DNA of 38,688 nt from CAYFUT01 sp964346395 (lineage in GTDB: Bacteria; Bacillota; Halanaerobiia; Halobacteroidales; Halobacteroidaceae): contig CAYFUT010000020.1 of assembly GCA_964346395.1 (NCBI GenBank), positions 1-38,688 of the forward strand. Reading direction: 5' to 3'. This document shows, piece after piece, positions 32,362 to 38,688 of the stretch. The first letter of the stretch is position 1, and each line of letters starts with the position of its first letter. The notes below the pieces were generated by a model that had not been told where the DNA came from, ran no database searches, and saw only the letters and a list, made by a program, of their open reading frames with translations. The position numbers were made by a program, and so were the translations under genes.

Positions 32362-33531
32362 ATGAGCTTGGATATACCTTTATCAGTACCTAATTTATCT
32401 AAGGATATTCTTGAAAATATAGAAGAGTGTATAGAAACTGGTTGGGTATCTACTGGGGGTAAGTTTATAGCAGAGTTTGAAGAAAAAGTAGCTAACTATA
32501 CGGGAGTAAATGAAGCAGTAGGAGTTCAAAGTGGAACAGCAGGACTTCATGTTGGATATAGATTATTGGGAGTAGAAGCAGGAGATGAAGTAATAGTGCC
32601 TACTGTTACGTTTATAGCAACTGTTAATCCTATTAAATATTTAGGAGCAGAGCCTGTTTTTATTGATTGTGATGATAGTCTAAATATGAATTTAGATAAA
32701 TTAGAGGAGTTTTTGGAAAACCACTGTGAACTGACTGACGAAGGATTAAAAAATCAAGAGAGTGGTAGGATTATAAAAGCTTTATGTGTAGTACATGTTT
32801 TTGGTAATCCAATTAATATGGAAAGAGTAATGCAAATAGCTAATAAATATAATTTAAAAGTAGTAGAAGATGCTGCTGAATCTTTGGGATCTTTCTATAT
32901 TGCCGGAAAGTATGAAGGAAAACATACTGGAACAATAGGGGATTTAGGAATTTTCTCTTTTAATGCCAATAAAATATTAACTACTGGAGGAGGAGGAATG
33001 ATTGTTGCTAAAGATGAAAAATTATTAGAAAGAGCTAGATTTCTTGCTGCTCAAGCAAAAACTGACCCCCTTTATTATCAGCATGATGAAATAGGTTATA
33101 ATTATCGGCTTACTAATATTGCTGCTGCCTTTGGTACAAAGCAGATGGATAGAATAGAAGATTTTGTAGCAACTAAAAAAGAAAATTATAATTTATATAA
33201 GCAAGAGATAAAAAATATAGAAGGATTGAAACTGTTGCCTTTTAATAAAGGAACAAGACCTAATTATTGGTTTTATTCGGTAGTAGTTGATGAAAAGAAA
33301 TATGGGATTGATAGAGGTGAATTGTTGACAAAATTAAATGATGTAGGAATTCAAGCTCGTCCGCTTTGGGACTTAATGAGCAATCAAAAGCCTTTTGAAG
33401 ATTGTTTTGCTTATAAAATTGAAAGAGCTCAATATTATGCGGATAATTTAATAAATATGCCCTGTAGTACAAACTTAACTAAAGAACAAGTATTACAGGT
33501 AATAGAAAAATTAAAAGAATTTAAGGTGTAA
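32362..33531 (+). CDS. legC: PLP-dependent sugar aminotransferase (LegC-like)
   Basis: A 389-aa DegT/DnrJ/EryC1 family aminotransferase. It converts the 4-keto sugar made by the preceding dehydratase to the 4-amino sugar with glutamate and PLP. Visible motifs are GVQSGTAGLHVGYRLLG (residue 54 on), the aspartate-bearing VVEDAAESLGS near 167, and the PLP-lysine K204 in FNANKILTTGGGGMI. The start is set by GAGGGGA before ATG. LegC homologues of this type work in legionaminic acid synthesis; the sugar-specific call depends on neighbours. Confidence 0.88.
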   Translation: MSLDIPLSVPNLSKDILENIEECIETGWVSTGGKFIAEFEEKVANYTGVNEAVGVQSGTAGLHVGYRLLGVEAGDEVIVPTVTFIATVNPIKYLGAEPVFIDCDDSLNMNLDKLEEFLENHCELTDEGLKNQESGRIIKALCVVHVFGNPINMERVMQIANKYNLKVVEDAAESLGSFYIAGKYEGKHTGTIGDLGIFSFNANKILTTGGGGMIVAKDEKLLERARFLAAQAKTDPLYYQHDEIGYNYRLTNIAAAFGTKQMDRIEDFVATKKENYNLYKQEIKNIEGLKLLPFNKGTRPNYWFYSVVVDEKKYGIDRGELLTKLNDVGIQARPLWDLMSNQKPFEDCFAYKIERAQYYADNLINMPCSTNLTKEQVLQVIEKLKEFKV

Positions 33532-33533
33532 TT

Positions 33534-34172
33534 ATGAAAAATATTATTATTTATGGAGCTGGCGGTTTAGGAAGAGATATAGCAGATATGATTTTAACAG
33601 AGAATAAAGCTAATATTTTAGGATTTATTGATGACAATAAGGCAGGAAAAAAAATTGATAATTTTAATATTTATAATTTTGAACAAGTAAAAAAAGAATT
33701 TAGTGATTTTTATTTAGTGTTAGCTGTTGGAGACCCCATTATAAAATCAAAAATAAAAAGTAAATTAGAGCCTGAAGAAGTGAAGTATGCAAATATAGTT
33801 TCTGAAGATGCTTATGTAAGTAAAAGTGCTGATTTAGGTAGAGGATGTGTAGTTTATCCAGAGGCAATTTTAGGTGCAAATGTAAAATTGGGAGACCATG
33901 TTTTAATTTGTGGTAATACTAGTATAGGGCATGATGCAGTAGTTAAGGATATGTCTTCTATTGCTTTTAATTGTTCGATTGGGGGCAATACAATTATAGG
34001 AAGAGATAGTTATGTGGGTAGTGGTACGCATATTAAGGATGAACTTGAAATAGGAAAGAATTGTATTGTAGGAATGAATAGCAGCCTTTTAAATGATTTA
34101 TCTTCTAGCAAAATTTATTATAATAAAATAAAAAAAACTATTAAAGAAAATAAAAAAAGGGGAATATTTTAA
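33534..34172 (+). CDS. NeuD/PglD-like acyltransferase (LegH-like)
   Basis: A 212-aa sugar O/N-acyltransferase. An N-terminal Rossmann-like PglD domain (YGAGGLGRDIADMI, GFIDDN) is followed by left-handed beta-helix hexapeptide repeats from about residue 95 (GRGCVVYPEAILGANVKLGDHVLICGNTSIGHDAVV in outline). The catalytic-type His lies in IGHDAVV. It most likely acetylates the 4-amino group left by the aminotransferase (acetyl-CoA donor). It follows by 2 nt, with AGGTG before ATG. Confidence 0.83.
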   Translation: MKNIIIYGAGGLGRDIADMILTENKANILGFIDDNKAGKKIDNFNIYNFEQVKKEFSDFYLVLAVGDPIIKSKIKSKLEPEEVKYANIVSEDAYVSKSADLGRGCVVYPEAILGANVKLGDHVLICGNTSIGHDAVVKDMSSIAFNCSIGGNTIIGRDSYVGSGTHIKDELEIGKNCIVGMNSSLLNDLSSSKIYYNKIKKTIKENKKRGIF

Positions 34173-34174
34173 CT

Positions 34175-35140
34175 ATGAAAATAGTTTTTATAGGAACAGT
34201 GGAGTCTAGTTATGAAGCATTAAAGGAATTAATAAAGAATAATATAGAAATAGAAGCAGTTTTTACTCAAGATCAAAATGAATATAATACAGATTTTAAA
34301 TCTCTACGGCCTTTAGCTGAAGAAAACGGAATAGAGGTTTATGGAATAGACAGTATTAATGAAAAAAAGAATATAGATAGATTAAAAAAAATAAATCCGG
34401 ATATTATTTTTGTAATTGGTATTTCTCAATTAATAAAAAAGGAAATATTGGATATTCCTGATTACGGTTGTATAGGTTTTCATCCGGCTTTATTGCCTAA
34501 AGATAGGGGAAGAGCAGTAATCCCATGGACAATTTTAAAAGAAAAACCAAAAACGGGAGTTACCTTGTTTTATATGACAGAAGGAATGGATGATGGGGAT
34601 ATAATTGTGCAGGAGGAAATTGAAGTAGATGCTCGTGAAACTGCTAGAACACTATATGATAAAGTTATTAAAAAATTAAGGCAGGTAATTAGAAATAATA
34701 TTGAAGATATTCTTAATAATAGGATAGAAGCTAGAAGTCAAAATGAAAGAGAAGCTACTTATTGTGCAAAGCGGACTCCCAAAGATGGCTTAATTGACTG
34801 GCGAGAAAGTGCTGTTGAGATAGATAAACTTATAAGAGCAACAACTCATCCCTATCCTGGTGCTTTTACTTATCATAAAAATAAGAAGTTAATAATTTGG
34901 AGTTCAGAGTTAATTGAAGAAGATAATTTTACTGCTAAACCTGGACAGCGAGTAGAAATTATTGAAGGTAAAGGAGTAAAAGTAAAAACTGGAAAAGGTT
35001 TAGTATTGATAAAGGAAGTAGAATATAACGGAAAACAAATGTTAGCGGATGAATTGTTTAATGTTTCAGGAAATCAGTTTGAAAGTTTATATGATTTATA
35101 TTTTCAATGGCAGAAAGGTGATGAGAATTTAAGGAGGTAA
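34175..35140 (+). CDS. Sugar N-formyltransferase (Fmt/ArnA-like)
   Basis: A 321-aa formyltransferase-fold protein. N-terminal domain: MKIVFIGTVESSYEAL, then IGFHPALLPKDRGRAVIPW with the catalytic His near residue 97, and MTEGMDDGDII with the catalytic Asp near 131. The ATYCAKRTPKDGLIDW block and a small C-terminal domain follow, as in ArnA and Fmt. The usual catalytic Asn of N-x-H appears here as Gly (G-F-H), as in some sugar-formyltransferase relatives. It would place a formyl group from 10-formyl-THF on an amino sugar. It is not the housekeeping Met-tRNA formyltransferase by context. The gene is in the same operon (2 nt after the acyltransferase) and is coupled with a deacetylase 3 nt downstream. 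Confidence 0.82.
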   Translation: MKIVFIGTVESSYEALKELIKNNIEIEAVFTQDQNEYNTDFKSLRPLAEENGIEVYGIDSINEKKNIDRLKKINPDIIFVIGISQLIKKEILDIPDYGCIGFHPALLPKDRGRAVIPWTILKEKPKTGVTLFYMTEGMDDGDIIVQEEIEVDARETARTLYDKVIKKLRQVIRNNIEDILNNRIEARSQNEREATYCAKRTPKDGLIDWRESAVEIDKLIRATTHPYPGAFTYHKNKKLIIWSSELIEEDNFTAKPGQRVEIIEGKGVKVKTGKGLVLIKEVEYNGKQMLADELFNVSGNQFESLYDLYFQWQKGDENLRR

Positions 35141-35143
35141 ATT

Positions 35144-35821
35144 ATGAAGAGGGTATTGGTTATAGCAGCTCATCCTGATGATGAGGTGTTAGGAGTAGGG
35201 GGAACAATAGCAAAGTATAGTGAACAAGGGTATGAAATATATATTCATATAGTAACTGAAGGGGCTAGTACTCAATATCCAAACGATAATAAAAGGTTGA
35301 ATGCAAAAAGGCAGGCAGCTGTTAGAGCTAATCAAATTTTAGGGGGAGAGGAAGTTCATTTTGGGGAATTACCGGATATGAAATTAGATACTATACCACA
35401 TGTTGAGCTTAATAAAGAACTAGAAAGAATCATAAAAGCAGTTAAGCCAGAAGTGATCTTTACTCACCATTCAGGAGATGTTAATAAAGACCATAAATTA
35501 ATATGTGAATCCACTCTTGTGGCTTGTAGACCAGTTAAGGGAAATCTGGTTAAAGAAATTTATGCTTATGAAACCCCTTCTTCTACTGAGTGGTCTGATA
35601 CTAAACCAAAAGATTATTTTATTCCTAATTTATATGTTCGTCTAACTGAAAAGCAGTTAAAAAATAAGTGTTTGGCCATGAAAGAATATAAAACTGAATT
35701 AAGAGATTATCCGCATCCTAGATCAATAAAAAGTATAAAAAATTATTCTAAATCCCGAGGTAATGAAGCAGGATATAATTATGCAGAAGCATTTAGGTTA
35801 ATTAGAAAGTGGGTGGACTAA
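35144..35821 (+). CDS. PIG-L/LmbE-family deacetylase
   Basis: A 225-aa zinc-dependent N-deacetylase of the PIG-L family. The N-terminal zinc motif AAHPDDEVLGVGGT (residues 8-21) and the third ligand region THHSGDVNKDHKL near residues 106-118 are present. Family members remove acetyl from GlcNAc-type substrates. Next to a formyltransferase it suggests acetyl-to-formyl exchange on the sugar amine. A GGAGG ribosome-binding site precedes the start; its stop overlaps the next ATG by one base. Confidence 0.86.
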   Translation: MKRVLVIAAHPDDEVLGVGGTIAKYSEQGYEIYIHIVTEGASTQYPNDNKRLNAKRQAAVRANQILGGEEVHFGELPDMKLDTIPHVELNKELERIIKAVKPEVIFTHHSGDVNKDHKLICESTLVACRPVKGNLVKEIYAYETPSSTEWSDTKPKDYFIPNLYVRLTEKQLKNKCLAMKEYKTELRDYPHPRSIKSIKNYSKSRGNEAGYNYAEAFRLIRKWVD

Positions 35822-36822
35822 TGGGAGGAAAAACATTTATTATAGCAGAAGCTGGGGTAAATCATAATGGAAATATTGATTTAGCAAAGAGAATGATAGA
35901 AAAAGCTGCTTGGGCTGGGGTTGATGCAGTTAAGTTTCAGAGTTTCAAAGCAGAAAAATTAGCGTCAAAAAATGCAGAAAAAGCTGACTATCAAAAGGAA
36001 ACAACTGATAAACAAGAAGATCAATTTGAAATGATAAAAAAATTAGAGTTAGATTATGAAAAACATCAAGAATTAATTAACTTTTCTAGAAAAAAGGGTT
36101 TATTATTTATGTCTTCTCCATTTGACTTAGAGAGTATAGAGTTACTTGATGAGTTAGGAATGAAGATATGGAAGATACCTTCGGGAGAGATAACTAATTT
36201 ACCTTATTTAAGGAGAATAGGCAGTTTAAATAAGAAAGTTATAATGTCTACGGGAATGGCAAATCTATCTGAAATAGAATCTGCCCTTGAAGTCTTAACA
36301 GAAGCAGGGGCAAAAGAGATAATAGTGCTTCATTGTAATACAGAATATCCGACTCCTATGGAAGATGTTAATTTAAAAGCAATGCAAACTATAAAAAAGG
36401 CATTTAAGGTTAGTGTAGGATATTCAGATCACACTTTAGGAGTAGAAGTTCCGGTGGCAGCAGTAGCTAGGGGAGCAGAAGTTATTGAAAAACATTTTAC
36501 CCTAGATAAGACAATGGAGGGGCCTGATCATAGGGCCAGTTTAGAACCGGAAGAGTTAAAGGAAATGGTTGAATCAATTCGAAATATAGAGAAAGCTATG
36601 GGAAATGGTATAAAAAAACCTTCCCCTTCTGAGAAGAAAAATAAACCAGTAGTAAGGAAGAGTATAATAGCAAAAACAGATATAGAGCAAGGAGAAATTT
36701 TTACAGAAGAGAATTTGACTGTAAAAAGGCCGGGAACAGGAATAAATCCTATGAGATGGGAAGAAGTATTAGGAAAGATAGCTAAAAGAGATTTTAAAAA
36801 AGATGAGTTGATTAAATTATGA
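35821..36822 (+). CDS. legI: Nonulosonate synthase (LegI/NeuB-like)
   Basis: A 333-aa NeuB-family synthase that condenses phosphoenolpyruvate with a six-carbon amino sugar to give a nine-carbon acid. The TIM-barrel part has AEAGVNHNG (near residue 9), DAVKFQSF, SSPFD, KIPSGEITNLP, VGYSDHTLG and EKHFTLDKTMEGPDHRASL. The C-terminal SAF domain spans about residues 280-333. ATG at 35821 (TAATG overlap with the deacetylase) is preferred to GTG at 35809 because homologues begin close to K-F-I-I-A-E-A. Confidence 0.92.
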   Translation: MGGKTFIIAEAGVNHNGNIDLAKRMIEKAAWAGVDAVKFQSFKAEKLASKNAEKADYQKETTDKQEDQFEMIKKLELDYEKHQELINFSRKKGLLFMSSPFDLESIELLDELGMKIWKIPSGEITNLPYLRRIGSLNKKVIMSTGMANLSEIESALEVLTEAGAKEIIVLHCNTEYPTPMEDVNLKAMQTIKKAFKVSVGYSDHTLGVEVPVAAVARGAEVIEKHFTLDKTMEGPDHRASLEPEELKEMVESIRNIEKAMGNGIKKPSPSEKKNKPVVRKSIIAKTDIEQGEIFTEENLTVKRPGTGINPMRWEEVLGKIAKRDFKKDELIKL

Positions 36823-37982
36823 ATAAAGATGTGTGTGTGGTAACAGGAACAAGAGCAGAATATGGGATACTGAAGCCCTTGCTCAAACGGATTAATGATT
36901 CTGAAAAACTGAATTTACAGTTAGCAGTGACTGGAATGCATTTATCACCTGAATTTGGTCTTACGTATAAAGAAATAGAAGAAGATGGATTTAAAATTGA
37001 TGAAAAAGTAGAAGTTTTAATGAGTTCCGATACTTCTATTGGAGTATCTAAATCAATGGGGTTAACTTTAATAAGTTTTTCAGAAGCATATGATAGACTT
37101 CAGTCTGATTTAGTGGTAATATTAGGAGATAGATATGAAACCTTTTCAGCTGTGGCAGCAGCAACGGTTGCTAATATTCCAGTAGCGCATTTACATGGTG
37201 GAGAAATTACAGAAGGGGCATTTGATGATTCATTTCGGCATAGTATGACGAAAATGTCTTATTTGCATTTTACTTCTACAAAAGAGTATCGGAAAAGAGT
37301 TATTCAGTTAGGAGAAAATCCAGAGAGAGTGTTTAATGTAGGGGCTATGGGAGTTGAAAACGCATTAAATTTAGATCTTTTTTCACGGCAAGGACTAGCA
37401 GATAAATTAGAAATAGATTTAGGAGGAGAATATGTAGTTATAGTTTTTCATCCGGTAACTTTAGAGAAAAATACAGCTCAAAGCCAGATGAAAGAATTAT
37501 TATCTGCTTTAAGTGAAAGAAAAGATTTAACTAAAGTATTTATAAAAGCCAATTCTGATACTGAAGGAAGAGCTATAAATCAGGAAATAGATAAATATGT
37601 TCAAAAAGATAATAAATCTTATGTTTTTGCCTCTTTACCAGTAAAAGATTATTTGAGTTTAGTAAAGAACAGTAAAACTCTAATTGGGAATTCTTCAAGC
37701 GGAATAATAGAAGCACCAAGTTTTAAGATACCTACCGTAAACATAGGAGATAGACAAAACGGAAGGGTAAAAGCTAAATCTATAGTTGATTGTGCTCCAG
37801 AAAAAAAAGATATTATAAGATCGTTAGAATTAATTGATTCACAAAAGTTTCAAGAAAAGCTAACTAAAGTTAGTAATCCTTATGAAGGTAAAAATCCTTC
37901 TAAAAGAATAAAAAAAATAATTGAAAAGTTTATATTGGAAGAAGAATTAAATTTAAAAAAAGAATTTTACGATTTAATGTAA
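36819..37982 (+). CDS. legG: Hydrolysing UDP-GlcNAc-type 2-epimerase (LegG/NeuC-like)
   Basis: A 387-aa NeuC/LegG-family enzyme that removes the nucleotide and epimerises C2 to give the free 6-carbon precursor for the synthase. Visible motifs are VVTGTRAEYGILKPLL at the N-terminus, VTGMHLSPEFGLT near residue 38, ILGDRYETFSAV near 100, VAHLHGGEITEGAFDDSFRHSMTKMSYLHF, and GNSSSGIIEAPSF near 290. It overlaps the synthase stop by four bases (ATGA). The combination with the synthase and dehydratase points to legionaminic rather than plain sialic acid. Confidence 0.9.
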   Translation: MNKDVCVVTGTRAEYGILKPLLKRINDSEKLNLQLAVTGMHLSPEFGLTYKEIEEDGFKIDEKVEVLMSSDTSIGVSKSMGLTLISFSEAYDRLQSDLVVILGDRYETFSAVAAATVANIPVAHLHGGEITEGAFDDSFRHSMTKMSYLHFTSTKEYRKRVIQLGENPERVFNVGAMGVENALNLDLFSRQGLADKLEIDLGGEYVVIVFHPVTLEKNTAQSQMKELLSALSERKDLTKVFIKANSDTEGRAINQEIDKYVQKDNKSYVFASLPVKDYLSLVKNSKTLIGNSSSGIIEAPSFKIPTVNIGDRQNGRVKAKSIVDCAPEKKDIIRSLELIDSQKFQEKLTKVSNPYEGKNPSKRIKKIIEKFILEEELNLKKEFYDLM

Positions 37983-37995
37983 AAGGAGAGAAAGT

Positions 37996-38688
37996 ATGAA
38001 AGTCAATAATAAAATATTAGCTATTATTCCGGCTAGAAGTGGTTCAAAAGGACTTAAGGATAAAAATATAAAAAAGTTAAATGGAAAACCAATGATTGCT
38101 TATACAATAAAAGCAGCTCAGAAGAGTGGAATATTTAAAGATATTATTGTTTCTACAGATTCTAAAAAATATGCTAGAATTGCTGAAAAGTTTGGAGCTC
38201 AGATTCCTTTTTTAAGACCAGATTATTTAGCCAATGATTATGCAAGTACTAATGAAGTTATATTACATACGTTGAATGAAATGAAAAGGAAAGAAAAAAA
38301 ATATGATTATTTTATGCTTTTGCAGCCTACTTCTCCATTAAGAACTAAAGAAAATATAAAAGAAGCTTATCAATTATTGATAAAGAAGAAAGCAAATGCT
38401 GTGATTAGTGTCTGTAAGACAGATCATAATCCATTATTAATTAATACGTTGGATGAAACTTTATCTTTAGATAATTTTTTAGATGAAGCTAAAAATACTA
38501 GAAGACAGGATATGCCTGATTATTATAGAATTAATGGGGCTATATATTTATCTAAGGTAGATTATTTTATTAATTTTAAAGATTTTTATAAAGAAAATTC
38601 TTTTGCTTATTTAATGAGCAAAGAAAAATCAGTTGATGTAGATGATAAAATAGATTTTAAATTGGCTGAAATTTTAATTAAAGAAACT
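37996..38688 (+). CDS. legF: CMP-nonulosonate cytidylyltransferase (LegF/NeuA-like), truncated by window end
   Basis: An open frame of 231 codons running to the last base. It activates the nine-carbon sugar with CTP, giving the CMP-sugar donor for the Maf transferase. The CTP-binding motif IIPARSGSKGLKDKNI (residues 10-25) and LNGKPMIAYTI, the VSTDS motif near 52, RPDYLA near 75 and LLQPTSPLR near 108 are typical. A family member is about 225-240 residues, so only a few residues are likely missing. AAAAGGAGAG precedes the ATG, 13 nt after the epimerase. Confidence 0.9.
   Translation, partial: MKVNNKILAIIPARSGSKGLKDKNIKKLNGKPMIAYTIKAAQKSGIFKDIIVSTDSKKYARIAEKFGAQIPFLRPDYLANDYASTNEVILHTLNEMKRKEKKYDYFMLLQPTSPLRTKENIKEAYQLLIKKKANAVISVCKTDHNPLLINTLDETLSLDNFLDEAKNTRRQDMPDYYRINGAIYLSKVDYFINFKDFYKENSFAYLMSKEKSVDVDDKIDFKLAEILIKET

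Overview
The window reads as a chromosome fragment of a low-GC, anaerobic, endospore-lineage Firmicute. Homologues resemble Halanaerobiales (Halobacteroidaceae, such as Acetohalobium or Orenia relatives). This is an inference from gene content ([FeFe] hydrogenase, selenocysteine formate dehydrogenase, SigH, com and flagellar genes) and from the very acidic redox proteins; no rRNA is present to confirm it. The first ~19 kb is moderately GC; from about 19.2 kb onward, and most strongly in the sugar cluster at 29.7-38.7 kb, the DNA is visibly more AT-rich.

Region 1 (1-7.95 kb), formate. NuoE-like, HndB-like and NuoF-like electron-transfer subunits are followed by a 900-aa NuoG-fused formate dehydrogenase. 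That gene is interrupted by an in-frame UGA (3853-3855), which I read as selenocysteine because a SECIS-type hairpin with a GGUCU loop follows it. A MobA-like nucleotidyltransferase and FdhD mature the enzyme, and a FocA-family channel moves formate.

Region 2 (7.95-13.34 kb), hydrogen. A second set of the same electron-transfer subunits (HndA, HndB, HndC) is joined to an [FeFe] hydrogenase (HndD). A stand-alone histidine-kinase-type ATPase is inserted between hndA and hndB. Rex-like operators (18-bp inverted repeats) overlap the promoters of the formate channel and the hydrogenase operon, suggesting joint NADH/NAD+ control. The hydrogenase mRNA has a folded leader.

Region 3 (13.34-19.2 kb): a small membrane protein, the sigma factor SigH, an unassigned structured RNA of about 200 nt, a VapBC-like toxin-antitoxin pair, comFA (interrupted by a 100-N assembly gap), a minus-strand YjfB-like protein, comFC and a YvyF-like zinc protein. 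At 19.29-19.45 kb lies a 159-bp long inverted repeat.

Region 4 (19.6-29.6 kb), late flagellar genes: flgM, flgN, flgK, flgL, yviE-like, fliW, csrA, flagellin, fliD, a Maf-type flagellin glycosyltransferase and a companion of unknown function. The flagellin leader has two GGA-loop hairpins, one holding the Shine-Dalgarno, which fits FliW-CsrA control encoded immediately upstream.

Region 5 (29.7 kb to end), flagellar sugar. A sulfotransferase-like gene is followed by a legionaminic-acid-type nonulosonate pathway: 4,6-dehydratase, aminotransferase, acyltransferase, synthase, hydrolysing epimerase and CMP-transferase (runs off the end). A formyltransferase and a PIG-L deacetylase are inserted in the middle, predicting an N-formylated nonulosonate for the flagellin. 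I saw no tRNA, rRNA, CRISPR array or insertion sequence.
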